A stretch of DNA of 64,000 bases from Bifidobacterium myosotis. GTDB lineage: Bacteria > Actinomycetota > Actinomycetes > Actinomycetales > Bifidobacteriaceae. The position numbers were made by a program, and so were the translations under genes. The notes under the pieces were generated by a model. That model worked only from the letters and a program-made list of their open reading frames with translations, was not told the origin of the DNA and searched no databases. Where the stretch lies: contig NZ_MWWW01000022.1 of the NCBI RefSeq assembly GCF_002259745.1, positions 31,956-95,955 of the forward strand. Direction: 5' to 3'. Positions 28,182 through 37,916 of the stretch are shown here, piece by piece; positions within the stretch are counted from its first letter, which is position 1, and each line of letters starts with the position of its first letter.

Positions 28182-30335
28182 CTAGTCCTTGGACGAGGGG
28201 TGCAGGAGATCGCGCGTCTGCCGCCACCAGAGGGCCAGTCGCACACGGCGGGCGGAGCCGAACCGTCGTCCGGGCAGGCCCGGGTCGGGGATGCGAATCC
28301 GCCGCACACATCGGACGATGGCTATGGCGAGCATGGCGAGGCACAGTTCCGTCAGCAGCATCAACATGGCTCCTGGCACGCCGTCCGGCCACGGCATGAC
28401 CGCCCACGCGCCACCGCCCAGCCACATCGCCACCCGCTCCATCACCAACGTTCCGAGGGAGGCGACCCATGCAAGCGCCCCGGCCAGCCACGGCAGGCAC
28501 CATGCGCAGGCCAGAGCCATGAGTCCGGTGATCGTCGCGAATCCCACGAACGGCGAGACCAGCAGGTTCGCCGGCACGGAGAGCAACGGCAGCTCAGGTT
28601 CCATCAGTATCTGAATCGGCAATGTGAACAGTTGTGCGCCCACGGTCATCGCAACCATTTGCGCCATGGCTTCCGGCAATACATGGCCCAACACCTCGCC
28701 CAGCGGACCGGCGAACAGCACGATGCCGAGCACGGCGGCCGAGGACAGGGCGAATCCGTAGCTTCGCGACATGTCCGGGTCGAGGGTGAGCGCGCCGATC
28801 ACCGTCCAACACAGGGCGCTCAACGGTTGCGTCCGTCGGCCGACGGCGTGCGCCGCGGCTCCCATCAGTCCCATGACGAGGGCGCGGGTGACCGAATCAC
28901 CGGGGAACACGACCAGCGCCAACACCACGTATGCGAACGCTATCAGTCCGGCGCTGATGTACCGGTGGATCAGCCATCGTTTGCACAGTCTGCGGACCAT
29001 GTCCGCCAGCAGTACGAAATGACCTCCGGAAACGGCCATGAGATGCATGATGCCGGAATGACGGAAACGGTCCTCAAGCGTGTTGGCGTAGGTGTCGTTG
29101 AGAGGCGTCGGATTGCCGGACCGCGAGGAATCGTCCTGCGCGGCACCGTTTTGTGCGGAATTATCCCGTACGAAATCGTCCTGTACGGCATCGTCAGGCG
29201 AACCCACATCGTCGTCCGACGCCATGGTCACGAGGTCCACGTAATCCTGTCCGAGCACGCCCATGGTCAGTCCCGGCACCAATATGCGCCCCTGATCGGA
29301 GAGCCGTTCGGTGACCTGGAAGAACGCCTGCTGCATGTGCTCCACCACCGCACGATGCAACGGCGGGCCGCTCACCTCCACGACCGCATCGCCGCCTTCC
29401 ACCAGCAGCCATAACGGCATGCCGCCATATTCCGCCACCTCAAGCGTCCCACCGAGACGGTATGACGCTCCCCTATGCAATGCCGCGCAATGCCGCCGTC
29501 CGGCGTACAAACGGGCGTTCGCAGCGGAACGACGCATGCCGCTTGCAGAATCATCCGCCGCGATGACGCCGTGAAGACGCACGTCCACCTGACAGTCGTA
29601 TGCGCGTTGGTCGGAGGCAACCACCGGGGCGACGACCATGCCCCACACCCTCGTATACGTCCCCCGCTCCCTGGCCCATGCCGATGCCGGATCATGCCAT
29701 GCCACGGTGTCGGAAGCGATTGCCGTGATGCCGCCGGCGCACGCCACGGCGAGGCATACCGCCACGGTGCCGGTCCAGCGGATATTGCGCCGGAACCCGA
29801 ACCATATCAGCGTCAGTGCAATCGACAGCACCGCCACCGCCGGCACGACGACACCGATGCATGTCGGCAGATGCGCGAACGATTCCTCGACCGCGTCGCT
29901 CACCGGCGATGCCCCGACCTGAGCTGCGCCACTGACGACACTACCGACAACATCGTCGGCAACACCGCCGGCATCGGAGCCACCGGACAGCCCCGAACCT
30001 CCGGCAAAGGCGACGTCTCCCTCCGATTGTCCGACGGCCATCCATCGTTCAAAGGCAAGGTGAGCGGCAAGGCTGGAGGCCCACATGGTCAGAGCAGCCG
30101 GCAGGAGACGCCAATCACGGCTGCCTTGTTCGCGCAGCATCCAATCCATGCCGACAAGGGCATGCAATAGTCGTCGGGGCGAAGCGTTCACCGCATTGCA
30201 TCCTTTGCGGTTTCCACCTGTTCCGCCGCGTCTCGCCCTAGTGGCGTTACCATTACCGTTACCGTCGTCGTCAGTCATGACGCCGTGCATCATGACACTG
30301 CTCATCGCACCGTCATTCATCGCATCGTCATTCAT
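28182..30335 (-). CDS. comEC: ComEC/Rec2-family DNA uptake channel
   Basis: A 717-residue membrane protein. Residues 1-60 are Asn/Met/Gly rich. Several N-terminal helices and an OB-like soluble domain follow. The competence domain (HLMAVSGGHFVLLADMVRRL, then seven or more helices) fills the second half. The C-terminal metallo-beta-lactamase domain of many ComEC proteins is absent. A run of pentapeptides (VQDDF, VRDNS, AQNGA, AQDDS) from a 15-bp DNA repeat is inserted just before the competence domain. ATG at 30335 overlaps the comEA stop (ATGA), so the pair is translationally coupled. The expected role is DNA transfer across the membrane; whether competence is active is unknown. Confidence 0.9.
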   Translation of the reverse strand: MNDDAMNDGAMSSVMMHGVMTDDDGNGNGNATRARRGGTGGNRKGCNAVNASPRRLLHALVGMDWMLREQGSRDWRLLPAALTMWASSLAAHLAFERWMAVGQSEGDVAFAGGSGLSGGSDAGGVADDVVGSVVSGAAQVGASPVSDAVEESFAHLPTCIGVVVPAVAVLSIALTLIWFGFRRNIRWTGTVAVCLAVACAGGITAIASDTVAWHDPASAWARERGTYTRVWGMVVAPVVASDQRAYDCQVDVRLHGVIAADDSASGMRRSAANARLYAGRRHCAALHRGASYRLGGTLEVAEYGGMPLWLLVEGGDAVVEVSGPPLHRAVVEHMQQAFFQVTERLSDQGRILVPGLTMGVLGQDYVDLVTMASDDDVGSPDDAVQDDFVRDNSAQNGAAQDDSSRSGNPTPLNDTYANTLEDRFRHSGIMHLMAVSGGHFVLLADMVRRLCKRWLIHRYISAGLIAFAYVVLALVVFPGDSVTRALVMGLMGAAAHAVGRRTQPLSALCWTVIGALTLDPDMSRSYGFALSSAAVLGIVLFAGPLGEVLGHVLPEAMAQMVAMTVGAQLFTLPIQILMEPELPLLSVPANLLVSPFVGFATITGLMALACAWCLPWLAGALAWVASLGTLVMERVAMWLGGGAWAVMPWPDGVPGAMLMLLTELCLAMLAIAIVRCVRRIRIPDPGLPGRRFGSARRVRLALWWRQTRDLLHPSSKD
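29116..29205 (-). repeat. 15-bp tandem repeat inside comEC
   Basis: Six 15-bp units in frame, for example TCGTCCTGCGCGGCA (29131-29145) and TCGTCCTGTACGGCA (29176-29190), which differ at one base. They encode an acidic, Asn/Gln-rich linker. Confidence 0.75.
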
Positions 30336-31468
30336 CGCACCGTCACCTGCCCGCGGATCTTCTCCAGCGTTTTGGACCCAATACCTTTGACATCCAGCAA
30401 CTGGTCCACGCTGGTGAACCGTCCGATGGACCGGCGATGGGCGAGAATGCGGTCGGCGGTCACCGGACCGATGCCGTTGATGGTCTGCAACTGTTCGGCA
30501 GTGGCCGTGTTGAGATCGATACGGCCGTCATCGACCGAATCCGTTGTCCCAGCGCCAGCGTTTGCATCTGCATTCGTTGGCATCCCCTCTTCTCCGGATG
30601 TGCCGGACGTCGCACCGCCGCCGACCGATTCGCCCGCTGCTCCCGCATCGGATTCGCCGTTCGCCGCATCACCGGCGTCGTTAGCATCCGCGGAACCGGC
30701 GCCAGCCGCATCCGCATCTGATGATCGTTCCGTCCCGTCGCCGGATGCCCCCTCGCGCACATCATCCTGTGTCCGACCGGACGTCGTATCGTCGCTCCCT
30801 GCCATCTCGGCGACGATGTCTGCAACGTCTCCCGCACCTGACAACGCAGCAAGGTTCATCGATTGCTGTACCAGCATCGTCAGACTGACGCCGAGTGCGG
30901 CGATCAGGAGCAGAATCACGATGAGCGCATGATTGACGGTGAATACCACACGCGGTTTGTCCCGCATACGTCGCGCGGTCTCTCCTGCCGCATCGGACTG
31001 GCGGACGCCAATCAGCGAGGCAAGCGATTGCCGACCGGCACCATCGCCGCCCTGCGCCATCGACCCCGGTTTCGGCCCATCACCGGCATCCGCACGCCGA
31101 ATCGTCGCGGACACAGGCGTGCGAGGAGATGCCGGCCGATGCGGTGCCACCGGCCGTCCGGCAGCAACCGGTGGAGAGACAGGTCTCGGCTGTTTGGATT
31201 GCGGCGCCGCCTCCGGCAATTGCACGCCGCGAATGCGCGTGTGCCCGGGAGGCGGTGGCGGTACACCCGGATTGGTTGTCCGCCATGCGAGGGAATCGCC
31301 TTTCCGCGATACAGGTACATGGGTGATCGGCGTTCGTCGGTCCCAGTCGGATTCTTGGACGCGAACCCGTCTGCCGGCGTCCACAGCGGAGTCGGCGAGT
31401 TCGCGCAGACGCCGACCCGTTCGGGTGGAGTCTTTGGATTGCTTGGCGTGAGTATGCAATGGGCCCAT
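30332..31468 (-). CDS. comEA: ComEA-type helix-hairpin-helix DNA-binding protein
   Basis: 378 residues. A long Pro/Arg-rich cytoplasmic N-terminus comes first, then a single membrane helix (ALIVILLLIAALGVSLTMLV, around residue 185) and a low-complexity Asp/Ala/Gly spacer. The tandem HhH domain DLNTATAEQLQTINGIGPVTADRIL...LLDVKGIGSKTLEKI is at the C-terminus and would bind incoming DNA outside the membrane. The assigned ATG (31466-31468) lies inside the right-hand part of a perfect 18-bp hairpin and lacks a good ribosome binding site, so the true start may be further in. It is coupled to comEC by an ATGA overlap. Confidence 0.88.
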   Translation of the reverse strand: MGPLHTHAKQSKDSTRTGRRLRELADSAVDAGRRVRVQESDWDRRTPITHVPVSRKGDSLAWRTTNPGVPPPPPGHTRIRGVQLPEAAPQSKQPRPVSPPVAAGRPVAPHRPASPRTPVSATIRRADAGDGPKPGSMAQGGDGAGRQSLASLIGVRQSDAAGETARRMRDKPRVVFTVNHALIVILLLIAALGVSLTMLVQQSMNLAALSGAGDVADIVAEMAGSDDTTSGRTQDDVREGASGDGTERSSDADAAGAGSADANDAGDAANGESDAGAAGESVGGGATSGTSGEEGMPTNADANAGAGTTDSVDDGRIDLNTATAEQLQTINGIGPVTADRILAHRRSIGRFTSVDQLLDVKGIGSKTLEKIRGQVTVR

Positions 31469-31500
31469 GAATCCACGCTGAAGGATTCATGGGCCCATTG
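31457..31500. terminator. Perfect 18-bp inverted repeat covering the comEA start
   Basis: CAATGGGCCCATGAATCC (31457-31474) and its exact complement (31483-31500) are separated by 8 nt. The left arm contains the assigned comEA start. It has no T-run. It may end the leuS transcript or block comEA translation unless melted. Confidence 0.65.
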
Positions 31501-31766
31501 TCCAGCCGGAACGGGGTATGTGGTTCCAGCTTATGCAGTTATCCACAATCGAAACGGACCGGACCGTTTCGATCTGGGTCGTTGCGAATCACCGACGACC
31601 ACGGCAGTTCGCCTCCGGTGGAGGGGGAAAAAAAATCTCTCCCCCAGCCAGCTTCGCCAACAGACCGTCGTCAGAGGGGCCGCGCAGAAAGGCGTCCCGC
31701 TGGAGCCGTTCAGGACGGGCGTCCAAAGCCGGTGTCCCGCCGCAACCCCTTTCCGTCGAGCGGCAA
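31501..31766. other. leuS-comEA intergenic region with an A/T tract and a decayed hairpin repeat
   Basis: About 270 bp after leuS. On the minus strand, GGGGGAGAG followed by eight T (31638-31630) resembles an intrinsic terminator. It sits in CTCTCCCCCAGCCAGCTTCGCC...AGAGGGGCC (about 31634-31682), a degenerate copy of the hairpin repeat family. No gene was seen. Confidence 0.5.
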
Positions 31767-34730
31767 TCACTCGGCGGGCACGATGGAGACGATCTTCGGG
31801 GCCTTGACGATTACCTTGCGGGGCGCCTTGCCGCCGAGACGGGAGGCGACGGCCTCGAGGGCCTGCTTCTCCAGATCGGCCGGATCGATGTCCACCGGCA
31901 CTTCGAGCTTGGCGCGCACCTTGCCCTTGATCTGTACCACGGCGGTCACGGTGTCGTGGCCCACGTAGCGCTCGTCGGCCACCGGCCACGGCGCGGCGGA
32001 CAGGGACTCGTCATGGCCGAGACGGGACCACATCTCCTCGCAGATGTGCGGCGCGATCGGCGCGAGCATGAGGATCAGCGGCTCCACGGCGGCGCGCGGC
32101 ACGGACTCGAGGCTGGTCAGGTGGTTGTTGAGCACGATGAGTTTGGCGATGGCGGTGTTCGGACGCATGCCCTCCATCTCCTCGGTCACCTCGGCGATGG
32201 TGTTGTTGAGCAGCTTCAGGGTCTTCTCGTCCGGAGTATCCTCGGACACATGCGCCTCGCCGGTGGTCTCGTCCACCACGTTGCGCCACAGGCGCTGGAG
32301 GAAGCGCATGCCGCCGACCACGTTGCGCGTGTTCCACGGGCGGGACTCGTCGAGCGGGCCCATGCTCATCTCGTACAGGCGGAAGGTGTCCGCGCCGTAG
32401 TTCTCGTACATGTAGTCCGGGGTGATGATGTTCTTGAGGCTCTTGCCCATCTTGCCGAACTCGCGGTTGGCGTGCTCGCCGTGCCAGGTGAAGGTCGGCT
32501 CGCCGTTGGCGTCGGCAGGGCCCTCCACGACCTCGTCGGCCGGCACGTACTGGCCGCGGTCATCGGTGTAGGCGTACGCCTGGATCATGCCCTGGTTGAA
32601 CAGCTTGTGGAATGGCTCGGCGGAGTCCACGTAGCCGAGGTCGAAGAGGACCTTGTGCCAGAAGCGGGAGTAGAGCAGGTGCAGCACGGCGTGCTCGACG
32701 CCGCCGATGTACAGGTCCACACCACCCTCGTCACCGGAGTACTTGTTGTGGTTCGGGCCCATCCAGTAGTCGAACTCGTCCTTCTCTACCATGTGGGCGG
32801 TGTCGGTCGGGTCGATGTAGCGCATGTAGTACCAGCAGGAGCCGGCCCAGTTCGGCATCGTGTTGGTGTCGCGGTAGTAGGTCTTCACGCCATCGCCCAG
32901 ATCGAGCTGGACCTTGACCCAATCCTCGTTGCGCGAAAGCGGCGCCTCCGGGTTGGATTCGGCGTCCATCGGGTCGAAGGTGCGCGGCTGGTAGTCGGGC
33001 ACGTCCGGCAGGTTGATGGGCAGGGCGGAATCGGGCAGCAGGTGCGGGGTGCCGTCCTCGCCGTAGACGATTGGGAAGGGCTCGCCCCAGTAGCGCTGGC
33101 GGGAGAACAGCCAGTCGCGCAGACGGTAGGACACCGTGCCCTTGCCCACGCCCGCGGACTCGAGCCATTCGTTGACCTTGGCGATGGCGTCGTCCACCCT
33201 GAGACCGTTCAGGCTCAGCGCGTCGCCCTTGGCCTTGGTGGCCTCGACCGCGGAGTTGATCACGATGCCGTCGTGGGAGACGAACGGAGCCTTGCCCTCG
33301 TAGTTCTCCAGGGAATCGCCGGATTCGGGCAGCGGCTGAACGGTGTAGATGACCGGCAGGCCGAACTTGGTCGCGAAATCGTAGTCGCGCTGGTCGCCGC
33401 CGGGCACGGCCATGATGGCGCCGGTACCGTAGTCCATAAGCACGTAGTCGGCCGTGAACAGCGGGAGCTTCGCACCGGTGATCGGGTTCGTGGCGTACAG
33501 GCCGGTGAACAGACCGGTCTTCTCGCCGCCCTCGTCCACGCGGTCCTTGGCGGTCTTGGATTCGGCGGCGAGACGGTAGGCCTTCACGCCTTCGACCGGC
33601 GTGGCGTATCCGCCCTTCCAAGCCTCCGGGGTTTCGGCCGGCCACTCGGCGGGCACGTCCTCGAGCAGGTGGTGCTCCGGGGAGACCACGGCGAACGTGG
33701 TGCCGAAGAGCGTGTCGGGACGGGTGGTGTAGATCTCCATGTCCTTGTCGCCGGCCGGCGTGGCCACGGTGAAGTGTACGGAGGCGCCGTGGGATTCGCC
33801 GATCCAGTTGCGCTGCATGAGCTTGACCTTCTCGGGCCAGTCGATGCCGTCCAGATCCTCGATGAGGCGGTGGCCGTACTTGGTGATGCGCATGGACCAC
33901 TGGCGCAGCTCGCGCTGGAACACCGGGAAGTTGCCGCGCTCGGACTTGCCTTCGGCGGTGACCTCCTCGTTGGCCAGCACGGTTCCGAGGCCCGGGCACC
34001 AGTTGACCGGGGACTTGGAGATGTAGGCGATGCGGAAGTCGTTGAGGATGTCCTGCTGCTCGGCGTCGGTCAGGTCGGCCCATGCCTTGCCGTCCGTCTC
34101 GTGACCGGGGATGGCCTTCTCGCCGGATTCGAACTTGGCGACGAGCTCGCTGATCGGGCGGGCGGAGCCCTTGGTGCCGGACGGGTTGGTGGCGTCCTCG
34201 TCATACCAGGAATCGTAGATGCGCGAGAAGATCCACTGGGTCCAGCGCACGTAGCCGGGGTCGATGGTGGCGAAGGTGCGGCGGTTGTCGAAGCTCAGGC
34301 CCATGCGGTGCAGCTGGCGGGACATGTTGGCGATGTTCTGCTCGGTGGTGATGCGCGGGTGCTGGCCGGTCTGTACGGCGTACTGCTCGGCGGGCAGGCC
34401 GAAGGCGTCGTAGCCCATCGCGTGCAGCACGTTCTCACCCTTCATGCGGTGGTAGCGGCTCACCACATCGGAGGCCAGATAGCCCAGCGGATGGCCCACA
34501 TGCAGGCCCTTGCCGGACGGGTAGGGGAACATGTCCATGGCGAAATATGCAGGGCGCCCCTCGGCGTTGCGGCCGCTGCCGTCCGTGAGATCGCCGTTGA
34601 CGTTGGCGGCCCAGAAGGTGCCGTGCTCGTCCCAGTACTTCTGCCACTTGTTCTCGATGTCCTGCGCCAGACGGGCGTTGTAGCGGAAGTCGGGCTCTTC
34701 GGTTTGCGTGCTCTTCTCGTTGTCACTCAT
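31767..34730 (-). CDS. leuS: Leucyl-tRNA synthetase
   Basis: A 987-residue class I aminoacyl-tRNA synthetase. The HIGH motif is PSGKGLHVGHPLGY near residue 77, the editing (CP1) domain includes TTRPDTLFGTTF, and the KMSKS motif appears as FGKMGKSLKNI at about 760. The anticodon-binding and leucyl-specific C-terminal domains follow. The length is slightly above the bacterial norm. ATG at 34730 lacks a strong ribosome binding site. It stands alone; the next gene upstream on this strand is a solute-binding lipoprotein. Confidence 0.98.
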   Translation of the reverse strand: MSDNEKSTQTEEPDFRYNARLAQDIENKWQKYWDEHGTFWAANVNGDLTDGSGRNAEGRPAYFAMDMFPYPSGKGLHVGHPLGYLASDVVSRYHRMKGENVLHAMGYDAFGLPAEQYAVQTGQHPRITTEQNIANMSRQLHRMGLSFDNRRTFATIDPGYVRWTQWIFSRIYDSWYDEDATNPSGTKGSARPISELVAKFESGEKAIPGHETDGKAWADLTDAEQQDILNDFRIAYISKSPVNWCPGLGTVLANEEVTAEGKSERGNFPVFQRELRQWSMRITKYGHRLIEDLDGIDWPEKVKLMQRNWIGESHGASVHFTVATPAGDKDMEIYTTRPDTLFGTTFAVVSPEHHLLEDVPAEWPAETPEAWKGGYATPVEGVKAYRLAAESKTAKDRVDEGGEKTGLFTGLYATNPITGAKLPLFTADYVLMDYGTGAIMAVPGGDQRDYDFATKFGLPVIYTVQPLPESGDSLENYEGKAPFVSHDGIVINSAVEATKAKGDALSLNGLRVDDAIAKVNEWLESAGVGKGTVSYRLRDWLFSRQRYWGEPFPIVYGEDGTPHLLPDSALPINLPDVPDYQPRTFDPMDAESNPEAPLSRNEDWVKVQLDLGDGVKTYYRDTNTMPNWAGSCWYYMRYIDPTDTAHMVEKDEFDYWMGPNHNKYSGDEGGVDLYIGGVEHAVLHLLYSRFWHKVLFDLGYVDSAEPFHKLFNQGMIQAYAYTDDRGQYVPADEVVEGPADANGEPTFTWHGEHANREFGKMGKSLKNIITPDYMYENYGADTFRLYEMSMGPLDESRPWNTRNVVGGMRFLQRLWRNVVDETTGEAHVSEDTPDEKTLKLLNNTIAEVTEEMEGMRPNTAIAKLIVLNNHLTSLESVPRAAVEPLILMLAPIAPHICEEMWSRLGHDESLSAAPWPVADERYVGHDTVTAVVQIKGKVRAKLEVPVDIDPADLEKQALEAVASRLGGKAPRKVIVKAPKIVSIVPAE

Positions 34731-34771
34731 AAATCAGCAAGGTAGCCGCGCAACTGGACACGCCGCACACC

Positions 34772-35710
34772 TCAGTCGGCACTGGATTCAGCATCCGAGA
34801 CGATGGCCTTGGGATCGCCGACGAGCGTGGTCTCAAGCCCGGTCCGACGCCTGAGCTCGGTTCGCGCGGCCGCCAGCGTGCCGTCCTCGACCATGTCCTG
34901 CAACGCCTCCGCGATCTTCTGCGCGAGCTGCGGATTGCCCTTGCCCACGGCGATGCCGTAACGCACGGTGCCCTCGCCGGCGATCATGGCCATGTACTGC
35001 GGGCCGTTCGCCGCGCGCAGTCCGGAGAGTATCGCCAGATCGGAGGCGATGGCGTCCGCGGCGCCCACCTGCAGCGCGGTGACGCACTGGGCGTAGCTGT
35101 CGCGTTCCTGCAATGTCGTCTCCGGGTGTTCCCGCTGGACGGCGAGCGCGGTCTCGTCGCCGGTGACGGCGCACACGACGCCGCCGGCGAAGTCGTCGGG
35201 CTTGGGTTCGGCTTTGGCGTCGGCCGCGTCGCCGCCGTCCGTCGCACCCCGGTTGCGGCCTTCGGCGCCATCGCCGGCACCGTCCTTATAATCGTCGGCG
35301 CGGACGAGCAATCCCATGCCGGTCTCCAGATACGGGCCGGCGAATTCGACGGCCGCGCTCGACGCTGCGGTGATTGGCCATGAGGCGACTATCATGTCCA
35401 CCGACCCGTCGTCCAGCATGGATTGGCGGGTTCCGGGACGGACCTGTTTGAAGACGATCTGCTTGTTCGCGTATCCGAGTTCGGTGGCCACGTATTTGGC
35501 CACGTCCACGTCGAAGCCTTCGTATGCGCCGTCATGCCATACACCGAGGGCCGGCTCGTCGGCGGACACGCCGATGGCGATGGTCGGTCCTTCCGGCGCC
35601 CCGGTCACGGTGGTCACGCGCACCTGGCCGCAGCCGGCGAGCGTGAGCCCCGCAACGAGCGCGGCGGCCGTCACGGTGACGAAACGTCTGCGCACACGGT
35701 CGGCAATCAC
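34772..35710 (-). CDS. Amino-acid-type ABC solute-binding lipoprotein
   Basis: 312 residues with a lipoprotein signal peptide: RRRF, a hydrophobic core and lipobox LAGC at about residues 24-27. The mature part is a periplasmic-binding-protein type 2 fold (IAIGVSADEPALGVW, GFDVDVAKYVATELGY, IVASWPIT), like glutamate/polar amino acid receptors. An Asp/Gly/Ala-rich insert of about 30 residues lies at 140-170. The start is GTG. No permease or ATPase genes are adjacent, so it is an orphan receptor; the ligand is unknown. Confidence 0.85.
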   Translation of the reverse strand: MIADRVRRRFVTVTAAALVAGLTLAGCGQVRVTTVTGAPEGPTIAIGVSADEPALGVWHDGAYEGFDVDVAKYVATELGYANKQIVFKQVRPGTRQSMLDDGSVDMIVASWPITAASSAAVEFAGPYLETGMGLLVRADDYKDGAGDGAEGRNRGATDGGDAADAKAEPKPDDFAGGVVCAVTGDETALAVQREHPETTLQERDSYAQCVTALQVGAADAIASDLAILSGLRAANGPQYMAMIAGEGTVRYGIAVGKGNPQLAQKIAEALQDMVEDGTLAAARTELRRRTGLETTLVGDPKAIVSDAESSAD

Positions 35711-35725
35711 TCTTCGTCACGGACC

Positions 35726-36676
35726 TTACTTGAACATGCGGGAGCGCGTGAGGAACCAGGTGACCACGCCGGAAAGCACCACGGAGATCACGATGATGAG
35801 CGTGAATCCCCAGGTCTTGTCGGTGAACGGCATGCCCAGCTGACCGGGCACGAAGTTCATGCCGTACATCGAGAAGATCAGCGTCGGGATGGACAGCGTG
35901 ATGGAGATGATGGTGAAGATGCGCATCACGTTGTTCAGGTTGTTGGACACGATCGAGGCGAAGGCATCGGTCATGTTCGCGAGAACGCCGCTGTAGATGT
36001 TGGCCATCTCGATGGCCTGCTTGTTCTCGGTGATGACGTCGTCGAGCAGGTCCTCGTCGTCCGGGTACTGTTTGATGCGCTGCAGCGTGGTGAGCTTCTC
36101 CATCACGATCTCGTTCGATTTGAGGGAGGTGGTGAAGTACACCAAGGTCTTGGACAGCTCCATAAGCATCACGATCTCGCGGTTCTGCATGGAGTGGCGC
36201 AGTTTCAGTTCCAGCTTGTCGCTTTCGCGGTCGATGATGCGCAGGTATCGCAGGTACATCGTGGCGTTGCGGTAGAGGATCTGGAGGATGAAGCGCGAGC
36301 GCATGTAGGTGTTGAAGCCGCGGATCGTGCCTTCCATGAACGGGTGGAGCACCGGGGTGTCCTGCATGCAGACGGTGATGATGAGGTTTTCGGTGACGAT
36401 GATCGACAGAGGGATGGTCTCGTACCAGTCGCGTCCGCCGCGCTCCTCCACGGTGGGGATGTCCACGATGATCATCGTGTACTCGTCCTCGACGTCCACG
36501 CGGGAGCGTTCCTCGTCATCCAGGGGGGCGCGCAGGTCGGCGAGGTCGATGCCGGTCTGTGAGGCCACGGTGGCGAGTTCGACGTCGGTGGGTTCGCTGA
36601 GACATAGCCAGGCGCCGTTCTCGGGTTTCTCCACCTGCTCCACTTGGCCGTTGATCGAGCTGAAGATTCTCAGCAT
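35726..36676 (-). CDS. corA: CorA-family magnesium/divalent cation channel
   Basis: About 316 residues. The cytoplasmic N-terminal alpha/beta domain is followed by a long helix and two C-terminal membrane helices, with the YGMNF signature just after the first one. The length is normal. ATG at 36676 is used; a GTG four codons upstream at 36688 has GGAAGG closer by and is an alternative. It stands between the orphan lipoprotein and a histidine phosphatase. Confidence 0.93.
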   Translation of the reverse strand: MLRIFSSINGQVEQVEKPENGAWLCLSEPTDVELATVASQTGIDLADLRAPLDDEERSRVDVEDEYTMIIVDIPTVEERGGRDWYETIPLSIIVTENLIITVCMQDTPVLHPFMEGTIRGFNTYMRSRFILQILYRNATMYLRYLRIIDRESDKLELKLRHSMQNREIVMLMELSKTLVYFTTSLKSNEIVMEKLTTLQRIKQYPDDEDLLDDVITENKQAIEMANIYSGVLANMTDAFASIVSNNLNNVMRIFTIISITLSIPTLIFSMYGMNFVPGQLGMPFTDKTWGFTLIIVISVVLSGVVTWFLTRSRMFK

Positions 36677-36795
36677 GACGTTTCTCACCCGCCTTCCGCG
36701 CTTTCCGGTGTTCTATCGCTGTACGGTGTCACAAACCGTGATTAGTCTAGACCCACCTTGGGAACTTCGCCACCGTGCGCACCAGACAATGCGCG

Positions 36796-37761
36796 CTACC
36801 AGACGAGGGGACGCCAGTCGGGCATGTTGGGGCCGCGCAGCTCTGCCGGACCGTTCTCCCAATCGGCGACGTCCGCGATGGCGGGCGCCTTGTTGTATTC
36901 CTCGAGTTCGAACAACGGCTCGGATACGGGGCGCCCGTTGACCGTGTGACGCACCTTGAGCCGGCACCAACAAGCGTTGCGCATGCCGCCGAGCGAGTTC
37001 ATGCCGTTCGGATCGAGCTCCAGCAGGTTAGCAATGGTGGCCGTGATCCACGATCCGTGCCCGACGAGCATCAGCGTGGTTCGGATCCCTGCGGCGTCAT
37101 CGGCCCCGGACGGCTCCACACCGGCCGCATTCCGCGACGCTGCCGCATCGGCGGCGGCCCGTGTCCCGGCTTCCGAATCGGAGCGGTCCTTCATGGCGGA
37201 ATCCTTGATGGCGGAATCGTCGTATTCCCTGATCAGGCTGCGGACCGCCGCCGCGCCGCGCTCGCCCACCTGTGCCCGGCTTTCGACACCGTATTTGGTC
37301 TCGCCGCCGGTGTGCCGCTTCCACGAGGCGTATGCTTCGGCGTCCTGCGCCTTGATCTCGGCGCGTGTGAATCCCTCCCATTGGCCGAAGCTGCGTTCGC
37401 GCAGACGCGCGTCGAGCCGCACCTCGAGCCCCAGCAGGTCGGCGAAGGCGTGGGCGGTCTGCTGGGCCCGGAACAGGTCCGAGGAGACCACCACCATGCG
37501 CCGCGCGGCGGCCGGCGCCTCCTGCCATTGGCGGATGTCGGTGCGTGCGGCGGCATCCGGGCCGGGTTGCGCGATGCGTGCGGGGTCCGCGGCCAGACGG
37601 TTCACCTTGGCCCAGTAGTAGCGGGATGCGAGCGCGTAGCCGGCCTGATCGGCCTGCCATTGGCCCACGATGTCGAGCGGCACGTCGATCTGGCCTTGAA
37701 GCCGGTGTGCGAGGTTGTACTGGGTGCGTCCGTGACGCAGCATCATCACTTCGTCGATCAT
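36796..37761 (-). CDS. Histidine phosphatase superfamily protein (phosphoglycerate mutase-like)
   Basis: 321 residues. The N-terminal catalytic RHG motif is LRHGRTQYN, with the second catalytic histidine in LVGHGSWI and the Glu in RERSFGQWEG. An insert of about 45 residues rich in Ala/Asp/Arg interrupts the fold before VGHGSW, and a C-terminal extension carries WCRLKV...WRPLVW. Substrates of this branch are varied. Divergent to the SAM methyltransferase at 37917. Confidence 0.9.
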   Translation of the reverse strand: MIDEVMMLRHGRTQYNLAHRLQGQIDVPLDIVGQWQADQAGYALASRYYWAKVNRLAADPARIAQPGPDAAARTDIRQWQEAPAAARRMVVVSSDLFRAQQTAHAFADLLGLEVRLDARLRERSFGQWEGFTRAEIKAQDAEAYASWKRHTGGETKYGVESRAQVGERGAAAVRSLIREYDDSAIKDSAMKDRSDSEAGTRAAADAAASRNAAGVEPSGADDAAGIRTTLMLVGHGSWITATIANLLELDPNGMNSLGGMRNACWCRLKVRHTVNGRPVSEPLFELEEYNKAPAIADVADWENGPAELRGPNMPDWRPLVW

Positions 37762-37916
37762 GCTCCCATCTCACCATGAGCCATGGAGACCTCGGGCGCG
37801 TTGCCGGGCGGCCGCGATAGACGGCAACGTCCTTCGTGAGGGTGAGACGGCATCCGCGTCTCGGGACGGTTCCAACCCGATCCGGGGGTTCCAGCCGCAT
37901 CCGCGCTCCCCCTACA

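Noticed and set aside
31518..34745. A 1075-codon open frame antisense to leuS
   Set aside because: It is the mirror of a highly biased GC-rich gene; the product (GGHVLEQVVLRGDHGERG-type) has no domain and leuS is unambiguous.
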